Source of the DNA: SBAX01 sp964646605
GTDB lineage: Bacteria; Planctomycetota; Phycisphaerae; UBA1845
Length of the DNA: 25,930 nucleotides
Direction of reading: 5' to 3'
Assembly (NCBI GenBank): GCA_964646605.1
Contig: CAZYEX010000110.1
Coordinates: forward strand, 1 to 25,930
Below are positions 16,989 through 24,481 of this stretch, in pieces. Position numbers and translations under genes: made by a program. Under the pieces are notes generated by a model that worked only from the letters and a program-made list of their open reading frames with translations, did no database searches and was not told where the DNA came from. The stretch's first letter is position 1. Every line of letters starts with the position of its first letter.

Positions 16989-18824
16989 ATGAACCCGGCG
17001 GTTCGTCTCGGAGGACTAGCCCTCCGCATCGCGGTTGGCCCCGGTTTGTGGGCGATCGTTTCTGCGCCCATTTTCGTAACCCTCCCCTTGTCGGTCGGCG
17101 GGTGCGACGGCGTCGTGGACGTCGGCGACGATGATGACGGCGGCGATTCAATCGACAACGGAAATGGCGGCGGAAACGCGGGCCCAGCCAACTTCCGGTT
17201 TGCCGTCATCGGCGACTACGGCGACGACGACGACAATACGCGGGCGGTCTCCGAGCTGATCGCCAGCTGGGCGCCCGACTCGATCCTCACCGTGGGTGAC
17301 AACGACTACAGCGACGGGGCCTACCGCGGCACGTTCGAGGGTCTGGAACTGGCCGTCGGGCAGTATTTCCACGAATTCATCGGCAACTACCAGGGCGACG
17401 AGGGTCCGGGCTCGGATGAGAATCGTTTCTTTCCCACACCCGGCGACCACGACTGGGGAGACACGTGTGACGATCCCGACGGCCTCGATGATTACCTCCT
17501 CTACTTCACGTTGCCCGGCGAAAACTCCGGCAACGAACGTTACTATGACTTCCGCCGCGCTTCCGTACATTTCTTTTCCGTTCACAGTCTGGATGGCTGC
17601 GAGCCGGGCGGCGTGACCGCGGACTCCGCCCAGGCACAATGGGTTCGTCAAACCGCGCTGGCCTCCGATGCGACCTTCAAGATCGCCTATTTCCATAACC
17701 CTCCGTACTCCTCAGGCGACCGACACGTGGGCGAGGGCGTCCACATGCGCTGGCCGTGGGATGAGTGGGGCTTTGATCTCGTCCTCTCCGGCGACGACCA
17801 CGTGTATGAGCGCATCGTTCGCGACGGGTTGACCTACGTCGTCGACGGTTTGGGGGGCGTGGACATCCACGGCTTCGTGAGCACGCCCGTGACCGGGAGT
17901 CAGCGCCGTTTCGCGGGTGATTACGGCGCGCTCCGCGTCGACGTTTTCGACGACCGCATGGTCGGCGAGTTCATCACCGTCGAGGGCAAGGTGATCGACG
18001 AGTTCGTCATACAGGCCCGAGGGGCGGCGGGCGACGGGACGACGGGATCGCTGGACCCCAGCGCCCCGCCGATCACAACCGGCGAATGGTATCGGCCCAC
18101 GGTCGAGACGACCTGGCAGTGGCAGTTACAGCCGGATTCGAGCGGGGAACTCAACACCGGATACTCGGTCGAGGTCTACGATCTCGACCTTTTCGACGTG
18201 CCGGATTCGGTGATCGAGGAGTTGCACGCGGCCGGACGAAAAGTGGTGTGTTATTTTTCCGCGGGTTCGTTCGAGGACTTCCGCGAAGACGCGGAGGCGT
18301 TTCTACCGTCCGATCTCGGCGAGCCGCTCGAGGGCTTTTCCGATGAACGCTGGCTGGACATTCGCTCCGCCAACGTGCAGGGGATCATGCTCGAACGGCT
18401 GGACCTCGCCGCCGCCCGGGGATGCGACGGCGTCGAGCCCGACAACGTCGACGGGTTCCTCAACGATCCCGGGTTCCCCTTGACCGCCGCGGATCAACTC
18501 GCCTTCAACCGCTTCATCGCCAACCAGTCGCACGCCCGGGGCCTGGCCGTCGGATTGAAGAACGATCTCGATCAGATCGCCGAACTGGTCGAGTACTTCG
18601 ACTTCGCGGTCAACGAGCAGTGCCATGAGTTCGACGAGTGCGACGCCCTGCAACCGTTCATCGCCGCGGGCAAGCCGGTGTTCAACGCGGAATACGAGAA
18701 TCGGTTCGTCACCGACGCCGCCGCCCGCGCCGCGCTATGCTCGTCGTCCCTCGCCCTGGGCCTCCGCACGCTGGTCCTGCCCCTCGACCTCGACGACGCC
18801 TTCCGGTTTACCTGCGATCCATGA
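16989..18824 (+). CDS. Lipoprotein fusing a calcineurin-like metallophosphoesterase to a GH114-like glycosidase
   Basis: The ATG is preceded by GGAGGA. The leader ends LSVGGC, a lipobox placing the lipid on Cys39, followed by a D/G/N-rich spacer to ~66. Residues 70-~345 are a metallophosphoesterase: FAVIGDYG (Asp76), TVGDNDY (103-106), TPGDHDW (His154, in place of the usual GNHD), AYFHNPPY (His) and SGDDHVYER (in place of GHxH). Residues ~365-611 match the endo-alpha-1,4-polygalactosaminidase (GH114/TM1410) barrel: WQWQL, YDLDLFDVP, GRKVVCYFSAGSFEDFR, GVEPDNVDGF and GLKNDLDQI, then FAVNEQCHEF. It would act at the cell surface or periplasm, perhaps trimming both phosphate and amino-sugar links of one polymer; that joint role is inference. 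The frame is intact, with no stop between domains. Confidence 0.85.
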   Translation: MNPAVRLGGLALRIAVGPGLWAIVSAPIFVTLPLSVGGCDGVVDVGDDDDGGDSIDNGNGGGNAGPANFRFAVIGDYGDDDDNTRAVSELIASWAPDSILTVGDNDYSDGAYRGTFEGLELAVGQYFHEFIGNYQGDEGPGSDENRFFPTPGDHDWGDTCDDPDGLDDYLLYFTLPGENSGNERYYDFRRASVHFFSVHSLDGCEPGGVTADSAQAQWVRQTALASDATFKIAYFHNPPYSSGDRHVGEGVHMRWPWDEWGFDLVLSGDDHVYERIVRDGLTYVVDGLGGVDIHGFVSTPVTGSQRRFAGDYGALRVDVFDDRMVGEFITVEGKVIDEFVIQARGAAGDGTTGSLDPSAPPITTGEWYRPTVETTWQWQLQPDSSGELNTGYSVEVYDLDLFDVPDSVIEELHAAGRKVVCYFSAGSFEDFREDAEAFLPSDLGEPLEGFSDERWLDIRSANVQGIMLERLDLAAARGCDGVEPDNVDGFLNDPGFPLTAADQLAFNRFIANQSHARGLAVGLKNDLDQIAELVEYFDFAVNEQCHEFDECDALQPFIAAGKPVFNAEYENRFVTDAAARAALCSSSLALGLRTLVLPLDLDDAFRFTCDP

Positions 18825-19007
18825 TGCGCCCATCCGACTTCGACCCGCTCGCGGCGTCCGTAAGCGCCGCGGTTTGGGACGAGGGGGCCGGTTCGGTTCG
18901 AGATGGCATACCGCTTCCCGTTCTCTAACGGTCGCAGCAATCAGGCGAAGAAAATTGGCGACTGTCCCTCGCCCCCACCTGTATGAACCCGATGGTGCCC
19001 GACGGAG

Positions 19008-20618
19008 TCATATCGATCGGCGGACGGGCGGATAGAGCAGGTCCGGCTGCGCGCAAAACTGAAGTTGTGGAGCCACGCCCGGGCGGGACGCGTCCAGTAA
19101 AAGCCCTTTCGTGTGGAAGCAGATCAACCCGTCACAAGGCCAATGTGGGTTCGCGGTGGCGTCGAGAACGGCCTCGCCGAAGATGCGGCGATCCGACCTT
19201 CCATCATGATTGATGTTCGCAAAATCGCTGATCTCAATCACCCAGACGAATTTCGGTAGAAGAAGCGCCTGGTATCGGTGTTTCAGCCACTCCGGCAAGT
19301 CGCTCTTGATCACTTGTAGCTTCCAGGAACGCGAGTCCAGCAGTGCTGTTCTCAGAACAACGGGATTCTCTGGAGACCGACGTAGGAGATACTTGGCAGC
19401 GTCAAACCTGGGCACGCCTTTCAGCAATTGACCCACGGGCCCCGGTATAACAGCGTTCCAAAATCCGACGAACCCCAACACGTCCCTCCGGACATCTTCG
19501 TAGTCAAGCGTCACCTCCGGCGGGGTCGGCGCAATGATGGAAACCTGATCGCATTCAGCCAGGGATGGCGTTCCATGCCCGTCTTTGACATGGAACGGGA
19601 CGTAAGGACCGCGGGCGTCGTCCATTACATAGAAGGTGTCGACGAACTCGGAGTTGTAAACAACGCCGGTTGGTAGCTGCTGCACTTGCGACAGATCGCG
19701 CTTTGCGATGTCGTGCCCGACGACTGCCACGGCGTGTCCGCCCCGGCCTTTTTGCCAGTACGCGAGAATAGGCGGAATCCCGGAATCAACGAAAATATGA
19801 ATGATATCCCTCAACCGCGCCAAAAGCGTGGAATGCGCATCGTGATCAGCGGCCCGCAGTTCCTGAAGACCCTGAAATGCCTCGACATAGGGATTCAGAT
19901 TCATCCGCTGAAGGGTCATAGTGATCTGCGCTGCGGTCAGTCCCTTTCGAACTTGACCGTGTGAAAAGCTCGCCCGCGCGAGTTCTGTGATTTCGGCGGG
20001 AAAGTAACGCGGCGTATGGTGTTCCGCATGCATGAAGAAAGACACGGTCCAGATCGCAGCGCCGGCGCACACGAAGGTGTTGGCATCCTGTTGTATGAAG
20101 GGCGCTCCATTGACGCTCAGTTCATGCCCCAAAAGATGGACAGGGAACCGAGCGGCGGCCGGAATGAAGCGTGCGTCATGATCCGGTTCGTGCGGGGGGC
20201 ACAACACCGTTCGGCTAACGTACTGATTACCCGTTGGGCGAAGAATGCAGTATCCAAGGTATGCGTTGCGCGTTGGCTCCGGCATGGTAAGCAGATCCGA
20301 CGCACTCAGCTGTTTGCGGAAGAAATGCAAACGAAGGCACTTTGACTCGCGTTGCCGAAAACTTTTTGAGTAATGCCTCGCGAAAGTCTCAAGGTAATCT
20401 GCGTCGATGTACTGGTGCTCCACGACGATTGTTTCGGCCCTTCGACTTTTGACAACGTTCAGGACAACCTCAATGACATCGCTTCGCGGCGATACCGGCA
20501 TGATTTTCTTGCCGCCCAGGAATGGCAGAATCACGCCAGATAGACTCGCGCAGAGGTCTTCGTCCCAACGAAGCAGTGAGATACTCGCCTGTTGCAGCGT
20601 GGCTTGGTAGGAATCCAC
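19008..20618 (-). CDS. Predicted C39/papain-like cysteine peptidase, uncharacterised family
   Basis: 536 residues from a GTG at 20618 with GGAG 7 bp upstream. No signal peptide or membrane helix is apparent, so it is probably cytoplasmic. The central part has a C39-like layout: FIQQDANTFVCAGAAIW (Gln177, Cys184), then GIPPILAYWQKGRGGHAVAVVGHD (His295), then FYVMDDARGPY (Asp333/334), giving a plausible oxyanion Gln and Cys-His-Asp triad. The first ~170 residues (VVEHQYIDADYLETFARHYSKSF, then LGYCILRPTGN) and the C-terminal ~190 are not recognised. The gene follows the 64-residue gene on the same strand, 112 bp away, with a terminator between, so it is either read through at low level or separately promoted. 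Base composition is less GC-rich than the flanks, which suggests acquisition. Activity and substrate are unknown. Confidence 0.7.
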   Translation of the reverse strand: MDSYQATLQQASISLLRWDEDLCASLSGVILPFLGGKKIMPVSPRSDVIEVVLNVVKSRRAETIVVEHQYIDADYLETFARHYSKSFRQRESKCLRLHFFRKQLSASDLLTMPEPTRNAYLGYCILRPTGNQYVSRTVLCPPHEPDHDARFIPAAARFPVHLLGHELSVNGAPFIQQDANTFVCAGAAIWTVSFFMHAEHHTPRYFPAEITELARASFSHGQVRKGLTAAQITMTLQRMNLNPYVEAFQGLQELRAADHDAHSTLLARLRDIIHIFVDSGIPPILAYWQKGRGGHAVAVVGHDIAKRDLSQVQQLPTGVVYNSEFVDTFYVMDDARGPYVPFHVKDGHGTPSLAECDQVSIIAPTPPEVTLDYEDVRRDVLGFVGFWNAVIPGPVGQLLKGVPRFDAAKYLLRRSPENPVVLRTALLDSRSWKLQVIKSDLPEWLKHRYQALLLPKFVWVIEISDFANINHDGRSDRRIFGEAVLDATANPHWPCDGLICFHTKGLLLDASRPGVAPQLQFCAQPDLLYPPVRRSI

Positions 20619-20660
20619 TCAGGCTCTCCGAGCGCAGTCTCAGCTATCGACAATCCCAAG

Positions 20661-20692
20661 AAAAAGCGGCGACCGGGTTTGGCCGCCGCTTT
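20661..20692 (-). terminator. Rho-independent terminator between the 64-aa gene and the peptidase gene
   Basis: A perfect 9-bp stem, AAAGCGGCG (20663-20671) with CGCCGCTTT (20684-20692), has a 12-nt loop and is followed on the minus strand by five T residues. It lies about 40 bp past the stop codon of the small gene and about 45 bp before the GTG of the peptidase gene. Confidence 0.85.
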
Positions 20693-20730
20693 CAACAGTT
20701 GAACGTCGTCTGAACCGCACGTCGTAACGG

Positions 20731-20925
20731 CTAATGCGTCACGACCAGTTTGTCAAGCGAGAATTCCTGGCACTTTTTCACCGCTTCCTGATATTTCGCC
20801 CACATCTCGTCGCCTTTCAGGGACTCGTCGAGCTCTCTTTCCGCACTCTCCCACGATTCGCCGATCAACTGAACGTACGTGTCTTCGTCAAAACTCACCG
20901 TAACTGGGGTTTGCTGCGCCACCAT
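20731..20925 (-). CDS. 64-residue acidic protein of unknown function, upstream of the peptidase gene
   Basis: The ATG at 20925 is chosen because GGGAGG lies 6 bp upstream; a TTG 18 bp further upstream would swallow that site. The product (MVAQQTPVTVSF DEDTY...SLDKLVVTH) is rich in Glu and Asp, has a predicted beta start (TPVTVSFDEDTYVQLI) and a long charged helix (AERELDESLKGDEMWAKYQEAVKKC), and contains one Cys. No double-Gly leader motif, signal peptide, helix-turn-helix or membrane segment is seen. It is placed directly upstream of a predicted cysteine peptidase and has its own strong terminator, so it would be made in excess of the peptidase. It could be an inhibitor, antitoxin-like partner or substrate; none can be shown from sequence. 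I do not recognise a family. Confidence 0.6.
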   Translation of the reverse strand: MVAQQTPVTVSFDEDTYVQLIGESWESAERELDESLKGDEMWAKYQEAVKKCQEFSLDKLVVTH

Positions 20926-21127
20926 TGGACACCTCCCCGTCAATGCCTCGTTCCCGTCCTCGACCCTCTCCCGCCAACGTTTCGGCGGAAACCAGCGATT
21001 GTCGCTGTTCGGCCATTATCCGTCCAGACTCCTCCCCATATTTTTCTACGATTCCCGAATGCCTCCGCGCCGGGTTCGCCCCAGCGATAGACGCATTCCG
21101 CCACGTGAGATGCCATCCAATCTGATC

Positions 21128-21156
21128 ATTCTCACTACAACATCTTGTGTTGTCAA
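21128..21156 (-). promoter_or_regulatory. Sigma-70-like promoter for the 64-aa gene
   Basis: On the minus strand, TTGACA (21156-21151) is separated by exactly 17 bp from GAGAAT (21133-21128). The -35 is consensus; the -10 matches TATAAT at 4 of 6 positions. It would give a transcript with a ~200-nt leader before the ATG at 20925. The surrounding DNA is AT-rich for this window. Confidence 0.5.
21137..21153. promoter_or_regulatory. Operator-like palindrome inside the promoter spacer
   Basis: ACAACA-N5-TGTTGT is a perfect 6-bp dyad with a 5-bp centre. It overlaps the end of the -35 box and most of the -35/-10 spacer of the promoter above, the classic position for a repressor to block polymerase. 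No regulator gene with a recognisable DNA-binding motif lies in the islet, so the regulator would be elsewhere. Confidence 0.45.
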
Positions 21157-21198
21157 GTACAAAACTGACTATTAGTGGATTAAACGGATCTTGGTTGA

Positions 21199-21237
21199 AG
21201 CGTATAGCACAAAATAGCAGTATTAAGCTAATACGCT
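21199..21237. repeat. Nested inverted repeat in AT-rich DNA
   Basis: AGCGTATAGC (21199-21208) pairs with GCTAATACGCT (21227-21237) with one bulged A, a 10-bp stem. A competing inner dyad GTATTA-AGC-TAATAC lies at 21220-21234. It sits between the minus-strand promoter and a plus-strand terminator. It may be part of a structured RNA or a recombination site. Confidence 0.5.
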
Positions 21238-21400
21238 ACATGGGCATCACCGGGTGGAAACGTCCGCGACCGACGCTCCGTGACCTCGGCTGGAGCGGAC
21301 TTCCGGAGGCGGACATCCTTGAGTTGCGGTGCATCCCTGAAATTGGGAGTGGTCACTTAGGATCGTTTTCTGGCAACAGTTCACGGCGGCTTACCACTGT

Positions 21401-21433
21401 ACCCGCCTAGACGAGCCAAGCGGGCGGGTTTTT
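21401..21433 (+). terminator. Plus-strand Rho-independent terminator with no assigned gene
   Basis: ACCCGCC (21401-21407) pairs with GGCGGGT (21423-21429) and five T residues follow directly (21429-21433). No convincing plus-strand gene precedes it within the islet. On the minus strand no T tract follows, so it is not a normal terminator for the peptidase islet or for wbpA. Confidence 0.65.
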
Positions 21434-21465
21434 CCTGGGCCCCCCTACGTTTGGTGAGCCGACCC

Positions 21466-22863
21466 CTACGCTTTGACGATGTTCTTGCCGCGAACCTTGA
21501 CCTTCGCCGTCGCATTGCGGGTGTCGACGATGAGCCGGGCGTGGCGCGTGATCCAATCGTAGTCGTAGGCGGTGTGATCAGTCGCGATCAGCACGCAGTC
21601 GTACGATTTCAGCATCGCAGCCGTGAGTTTCTTGCTCGTCATGCGCAGGTCGTGCTCGCGTTGCTTCAACGTCCGCGGAACGTGGGGGTCGTTGTAATCG
21701 ACGTCCGCCCCGCGGCTCTTGAGCATCTCGATCAACTCGATGGACGGTGACTCGCGGATGTCATCGACGTCCTTCTTATAGGCCAGTCCGAGCACGAGAA
21801 TCCGCGAACCCTTGATCGACTTGCGCTTCGCGTTGAGAGCTTCGGAGAGTCGGCGGATCACGTACTCGGGCATCCCCGTATTGATCTCCCCGGCCAGCTC
21901 GATGAACCGCGTGCTCATCCCGTATTGCCGGGCCTTCCAAGTCAGATAGAACGGGTCGATGGGGATGCAGTGCCCGCCCAGACCCGGACCCGGATAGAAC
22001 GGCTGGAACCCGAACGGCTTGGTCCCGGCGGCCTTGACCACCTCCCACACGTCGATGCCCATGCGATCGAAGAGCATCTTCAATTCGTTGATGAGTGCGA
22101 TGTTGACCGAGCGGTAGACGTTCTCGAGGATTTTGGCGGCCTCAGCCACCTCACAGCTCGACACGGGCACGACCTGCCGCACGGCCGCCCCGTAGAGTGC
22201 CACGGAGATTTTCAGGCTGCGGGCGTCGTATCCGCCGACGACCTTGGGGATCGTCTCCGTCGTGTGATCCGTTCGACCCGGGTCTTCGCGTTCCGGCGAG
22301 AACGCCAGAAAGAAATCCGCACCGGCCTTCAGACCGCTGCTTTCCAGGATGGGCTTGACCAGCTCGCGTGTCGTGCCGGGATAGGTCGTGCTCTCCAGCA
22401 CGATCAACTGCCCGCGCTGCAAGTGGTCGGCAATAAGGTGCGCCGTCGTCTCCACGTAGCTCATGTCCGGATCGCGCATCTTGGTGAGCGGAGTCGGGAC
22501 GCAGATCAGGATGGCGTCGCATTCCCGCAGGCAACGCGGGTCGCTGCTGGCCCGAAAACGGCCTTCGTCGATCACACGTTTGATCAGCGAGGACGGGATG
22601 TGCTTGATGTAGCTCCGCCCCGCGTTGAGCTTCTCGACCTTGTACTCGTCAATGTCAAAACCCAGGCACGAGAAGCCCGCGGCGCAAAAGGTACGCATCA
22701 ACGGAAGCCCGACGTATCCCATGCCGATAATGCCCACGCGGGCGGTGCGATGGGCAATCGCCTCCGACCACGCCTTATCGGACAGCAGCGGGCGATGAGT
22801 ACGCTTCGGGACGGCGGCGGTTCGCTCGCCGTGGACTTTGCCGGTCTTGGAACTCTTTCGCAT
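21466..22863 (-). CDS. wbpA: UDP-N-acetylglucosamine 6-dehydrogenase (WbpA-type nucleotide-sugar dehydrogenase)
   Basis: It performs NAD-dependent two-fold oxidation of a UDP-hexose at C6 to the uronic acid, feeding polysaccharide or O-antigen synthesis. It has a Rossmann motif VGIIGMGYVGLPL (Gly47-Gly52 region), then VPTPLTKMRDPDMSYV, ESTTYPGTTRELV and FSPEREDPG. The active-site sequence YPGPGLGGHCIPIDPFYL has catalytic Cys299 and is typical of WbpA-like rather than Ugd/TuaD enzymes. The C-terminal UDP-binding domain has VLGLAYKKDVDDIRESPS. The start is taken as the ATG at 22863 (465 residues; about 30 basic residues precede the usual N-terminus). The open frame extends further to 23034 but upstream codons show no family resemblance. 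It is divergent from the DegT aminotransferase, fitting a shared pathway. Confidence 0.93.
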   Translation of the reverse strand: MRKSSKTGKVHGERTAAVPKRTHRPLLSDKAWSEAIAHRTARVGIIGMGYVGLPLMRTFCAAGFSCLGFDIDEYKVEKLNAGRSYIKHIPSSLIKRVIDEGRFRASSDPRCLRECDAILICVPTPLTKMRDPDMSYVETTAHLIADHLQRGQLIVLESTTYPGTTRELVKPILESSGLKAGADFFLAFSPEREDPGRTDHTTETIPKVVGGYDARSLKISVALYGAAVRQVVPVSSCEVAEAAKILENVYRSVNIALINELKMLFDRMGIDVWEVVKAAGTKPFGFQPFYPGPGLGGHCIPIDPFYLTWKARQYGMSTRFIELAGEINTGMPEYVIRRLSEALNAKRKSIKGSRILVLGLAYKKDVDDIRESPSIELIEMLKSRGADVDYNDPHVPRTLKQREHDLRMTSKKLTAAMLKSYDCVLIATDHTAYDYDWITRHARLIVDTRNATAKVKVRGKNIVKA

Positions 22864-23006
22864 GAATGGTCGTTTCTCGCGTTTGGGCGTTGATCGCGAC
22901 GGTCGAAGCCGACGCCGTCGTGGGCCATCCGCCGAACCCATCTGAGCACCTGCGACACTTTCCCGCACAGCCGGCCGAAGGAGTATCGGTGTCGACAACA
23001 AACCAC

Positions 23007-23012
23007 TATAAT
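23007..23012 (+). promoter_or_regulatory. Candidate -10 box TATAAT for the DegT aminotransferase gene
   Basis: A perfect TATAAT stands out in GC-rich DNA about 50 bp before the chosen GTG start. No good -35 is seen at 16-18 bp upstream. The 200-bp gap between the divergent wbpA and DegT genes would hold both promoters. Confidence 0.45.
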
Positions 23013-23063
23013 GCCGCTCAGCGCCGGACGCCAAACGGCTCCGTGCTCGACCCGGAGTGCATC

Positions 23064-24182
23064 GTGACCCCGCGTTCCATTCCCCTAGCCCGCCCCAACC
23101 TCACCCAGGCCGAGATCGACGCCGTCGTCGAGGTGCTGCGTACGCCGACGCTCAGTCTCGGACCGAAGATCGCCGAATTCGAGGCCGCCTTCGCGCGGTG
23201 CTGCCACACGCAATTCGCCGTCGCCTGTTCCAGCGGAACGGCCGCATTGCACATGGTCGTGCGCGCCATGGGCATGGGACCGGGCGACGAGGTCATCACC
23301 ACGCCGTTCTCCTTCATCGCCTCCGCGAACAGCATCATGATGGAGGGCGCTCGTCCGGTCTTCGTGGACATCGACCCGCAGACCTGGAACATCGACGCCT
23401 CGCGCATCGAAGCCGCGATCACGCCGCGAACCAAGGCCCTGCTGCCCGTCGATGTCTTCGGGCAAGTCGCCGACATGGACGCGGTCCGCGAGATCGCCGT
23501 GCGTCACCGCCTCCGCGTGATCGAGGATTCGTGCGAAGCGCTCGGAAGCCGCTATCGCGGTCGCCCGGCCGGGTCCTTGGGCGACGCCGGCGTGTTCGGC
23601 TTTTATCCCAACAAGCAGATCACCACCGGCGAAGGCGGCATGATCGTCACCGACGACGCGGAGCTGGCCGAGTTGTGTCGCTCGATCCGCAACCAGGGCC
23701 GCGATGCCTCCGGCGGTTGGCTCGCCCATCCGCGACTAGGCTATAACTTTCGATTGACCGACTTTCAGTGCGCCATGGGATTGGTGCAGCTTTCGCGCCT
23801 CGACGAGATCATCAGCGCCCGGGCCCGGGTCTATCATGGGTACAAACAGCGCTTGGCTTCGGAACGGCGGATCAGTTTGCAGAAGGTGGCCGGCGGCACG
23901 GAGGTCAGTTGGTTCGTGTTCGTCGTCCGCCTGGCGGACCGCTACACCCAGGCCGACCGCGACCGAATCCTCAAGACCCTTACCGCCCGCGGAATCGGGT
24001 GCAGCAACTACTTCGCCCCGATTCACCTGCAACCGTTCTACGTCGCCCAGTTCGGCCACCGCCCCGGCGACTTTCCGATCTGTGAGTCGGTAGCCTCGCG
24101 CACCCTCGCCCTCCCCTTCCACCACGAACTCACCGAGCCCGACCTGGACCACATCTGCGCCGAACTAGTGAACCTTCTGTAG
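23064..24182 (+). CDS. DegT/DnrJ/EryC1/StrS-family PLP-dependent sugar aminotransferase
   Basis: It transfers an amino group to a nucleotide-linked keto-sugar. The GTG at 23064 is preferred because GGAG lies 7 bp upstream and the protein then begins PRSIPLARPNLTQAEIDAV, the normal family start, giving 372 residues. An upstream extension of 66 codons has no resemblance. Family features: CSSGTAALHMVVRAMGMGPGDEVITTPFSFIAS, VFVDIDP, LPVDVFGQVADMD, VIEDSCEALGS, and FGFYPNKQITTGEGGMIVT with PLP-binding Lys184. The C-terminal GIGCSNYFAPIHLQPFY is typical. With the divergent WbpA-like enzyme it resembles part of the WbpA-B-E route to amino-uronic sugars; the intervening dehydrogenase and acetyltransferase are not in the window, so the product sugar is uncertain. 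Confidence 0.93.
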   Translation: MTPRSIPLARPNLTQAEIDAVVEVLRTPTLSLGPKIAEFEAAFARCCHTQFAVACSSGTAALHMVVRAMGMGPGDEVITTPFSFIASANSIMMEGARPVFVDIDPQTWNIDASRIEAAITPRTKALLPVDVFGQVADMDAVREIAVRHRLRVIEDSCEALGSRYRGRPAGSLGDAGVFGFYPNKQITTGEGGMIVTDDAELAELCRSIRNQGRDASGGWLAHPRLGYNFRLTDFQCAMGLVQLSRLDEIISARARVYHGYKQRLASERRISLQKVAGGTEVSWFVFVVRLADRYTQADRDRILKTLTARGIGCSNYFAPIHLQPFYVAQFGHRPGDFPICESVASRTLALPFHHELTEPDLDHICAELVNLL

Positions 24183-24481
24183 CGCCGGGCCGACGAGGCA
24201 ACCGACGACATGACCGAGGAGGGAACGTCGTCCCCAGAGCGTCGCCACGCGGCGACGCGCCGGGCCGTGGGTGGCGCACATCCGAGCGTGGAGCGCAAGC
24301 GACACGACCAATCCGAACCGCGAGCGCAAGCGACCGGACATTCAGAACCGCGATCCTGATGGCGACCGATAAGGAAGCCCGAAGCCCTCTACATGGAGCG
24401 TCAACGGCATGGGCGCCAGTCGCCTTCCGAATTACGACACCGCCTTTGAGTTGCCGTCCTCGCGCGGTACCCTTCCCCTCA
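24183..24481. other. Gene-free stretch with scattered GAGCGCAAGCGA copies
   Basis: About 300 bp after the DegT gene. GAGCGCAAGCGA occurs at 24291-24302 and again at 24322-24333 inside the sequence CCGCGAGCGCAAGCGACC; a further copy is at 24654-24665. GCGCCGGGCCG is also repeated (24182 and 24256). These look like dispersed short repeats in a degraded region. No coding frame here is convincing. Confidence 0.6.
24239..24258. terminator. Strong hairpin after the DegT gene, possible terminator
   Basis: GCGTCGCC and GGCGACGC form a perfect 8-bp stem with loop ACGC, about 57 bp after the DegT stop codon. No T tract follows on the plus strand, so it may stabilise the mRNA end rather than terminate by itself. 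Confidence 0.35.

Noticed and set aside
16697..17209. 170-codon minus-strand frame upstream of aroF
   Set aside because: It is rich in Pro/Ser/Arg with no motif and overlaps the start of the MPE-GH114 lipoprotein, which has a good ribosome binding site and lipobox.
21199..21237. Integron attC site
   Set aside because: It is a stem-loop of suitable size, but the RYYYAAC/GTTRRRY core sites are not present at its ends and there is no integrase in the window.
21147..21410. 87-codon plus-strand frame starting GTG in the AT-rich patch
   Set aside because: There is no ribosome binding site, it starts inside the operator dyad and has no recognisable motif. The terminator after it keeps a small gene possible, but I favour a non-coding transcript.
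22866..23063. N-terminal extension of the DegT aminotransferase
   Set aside because: 66 codons without family resemblance. The GTG at 23064 has GGAG at proper spacing and gives the normal protein start.
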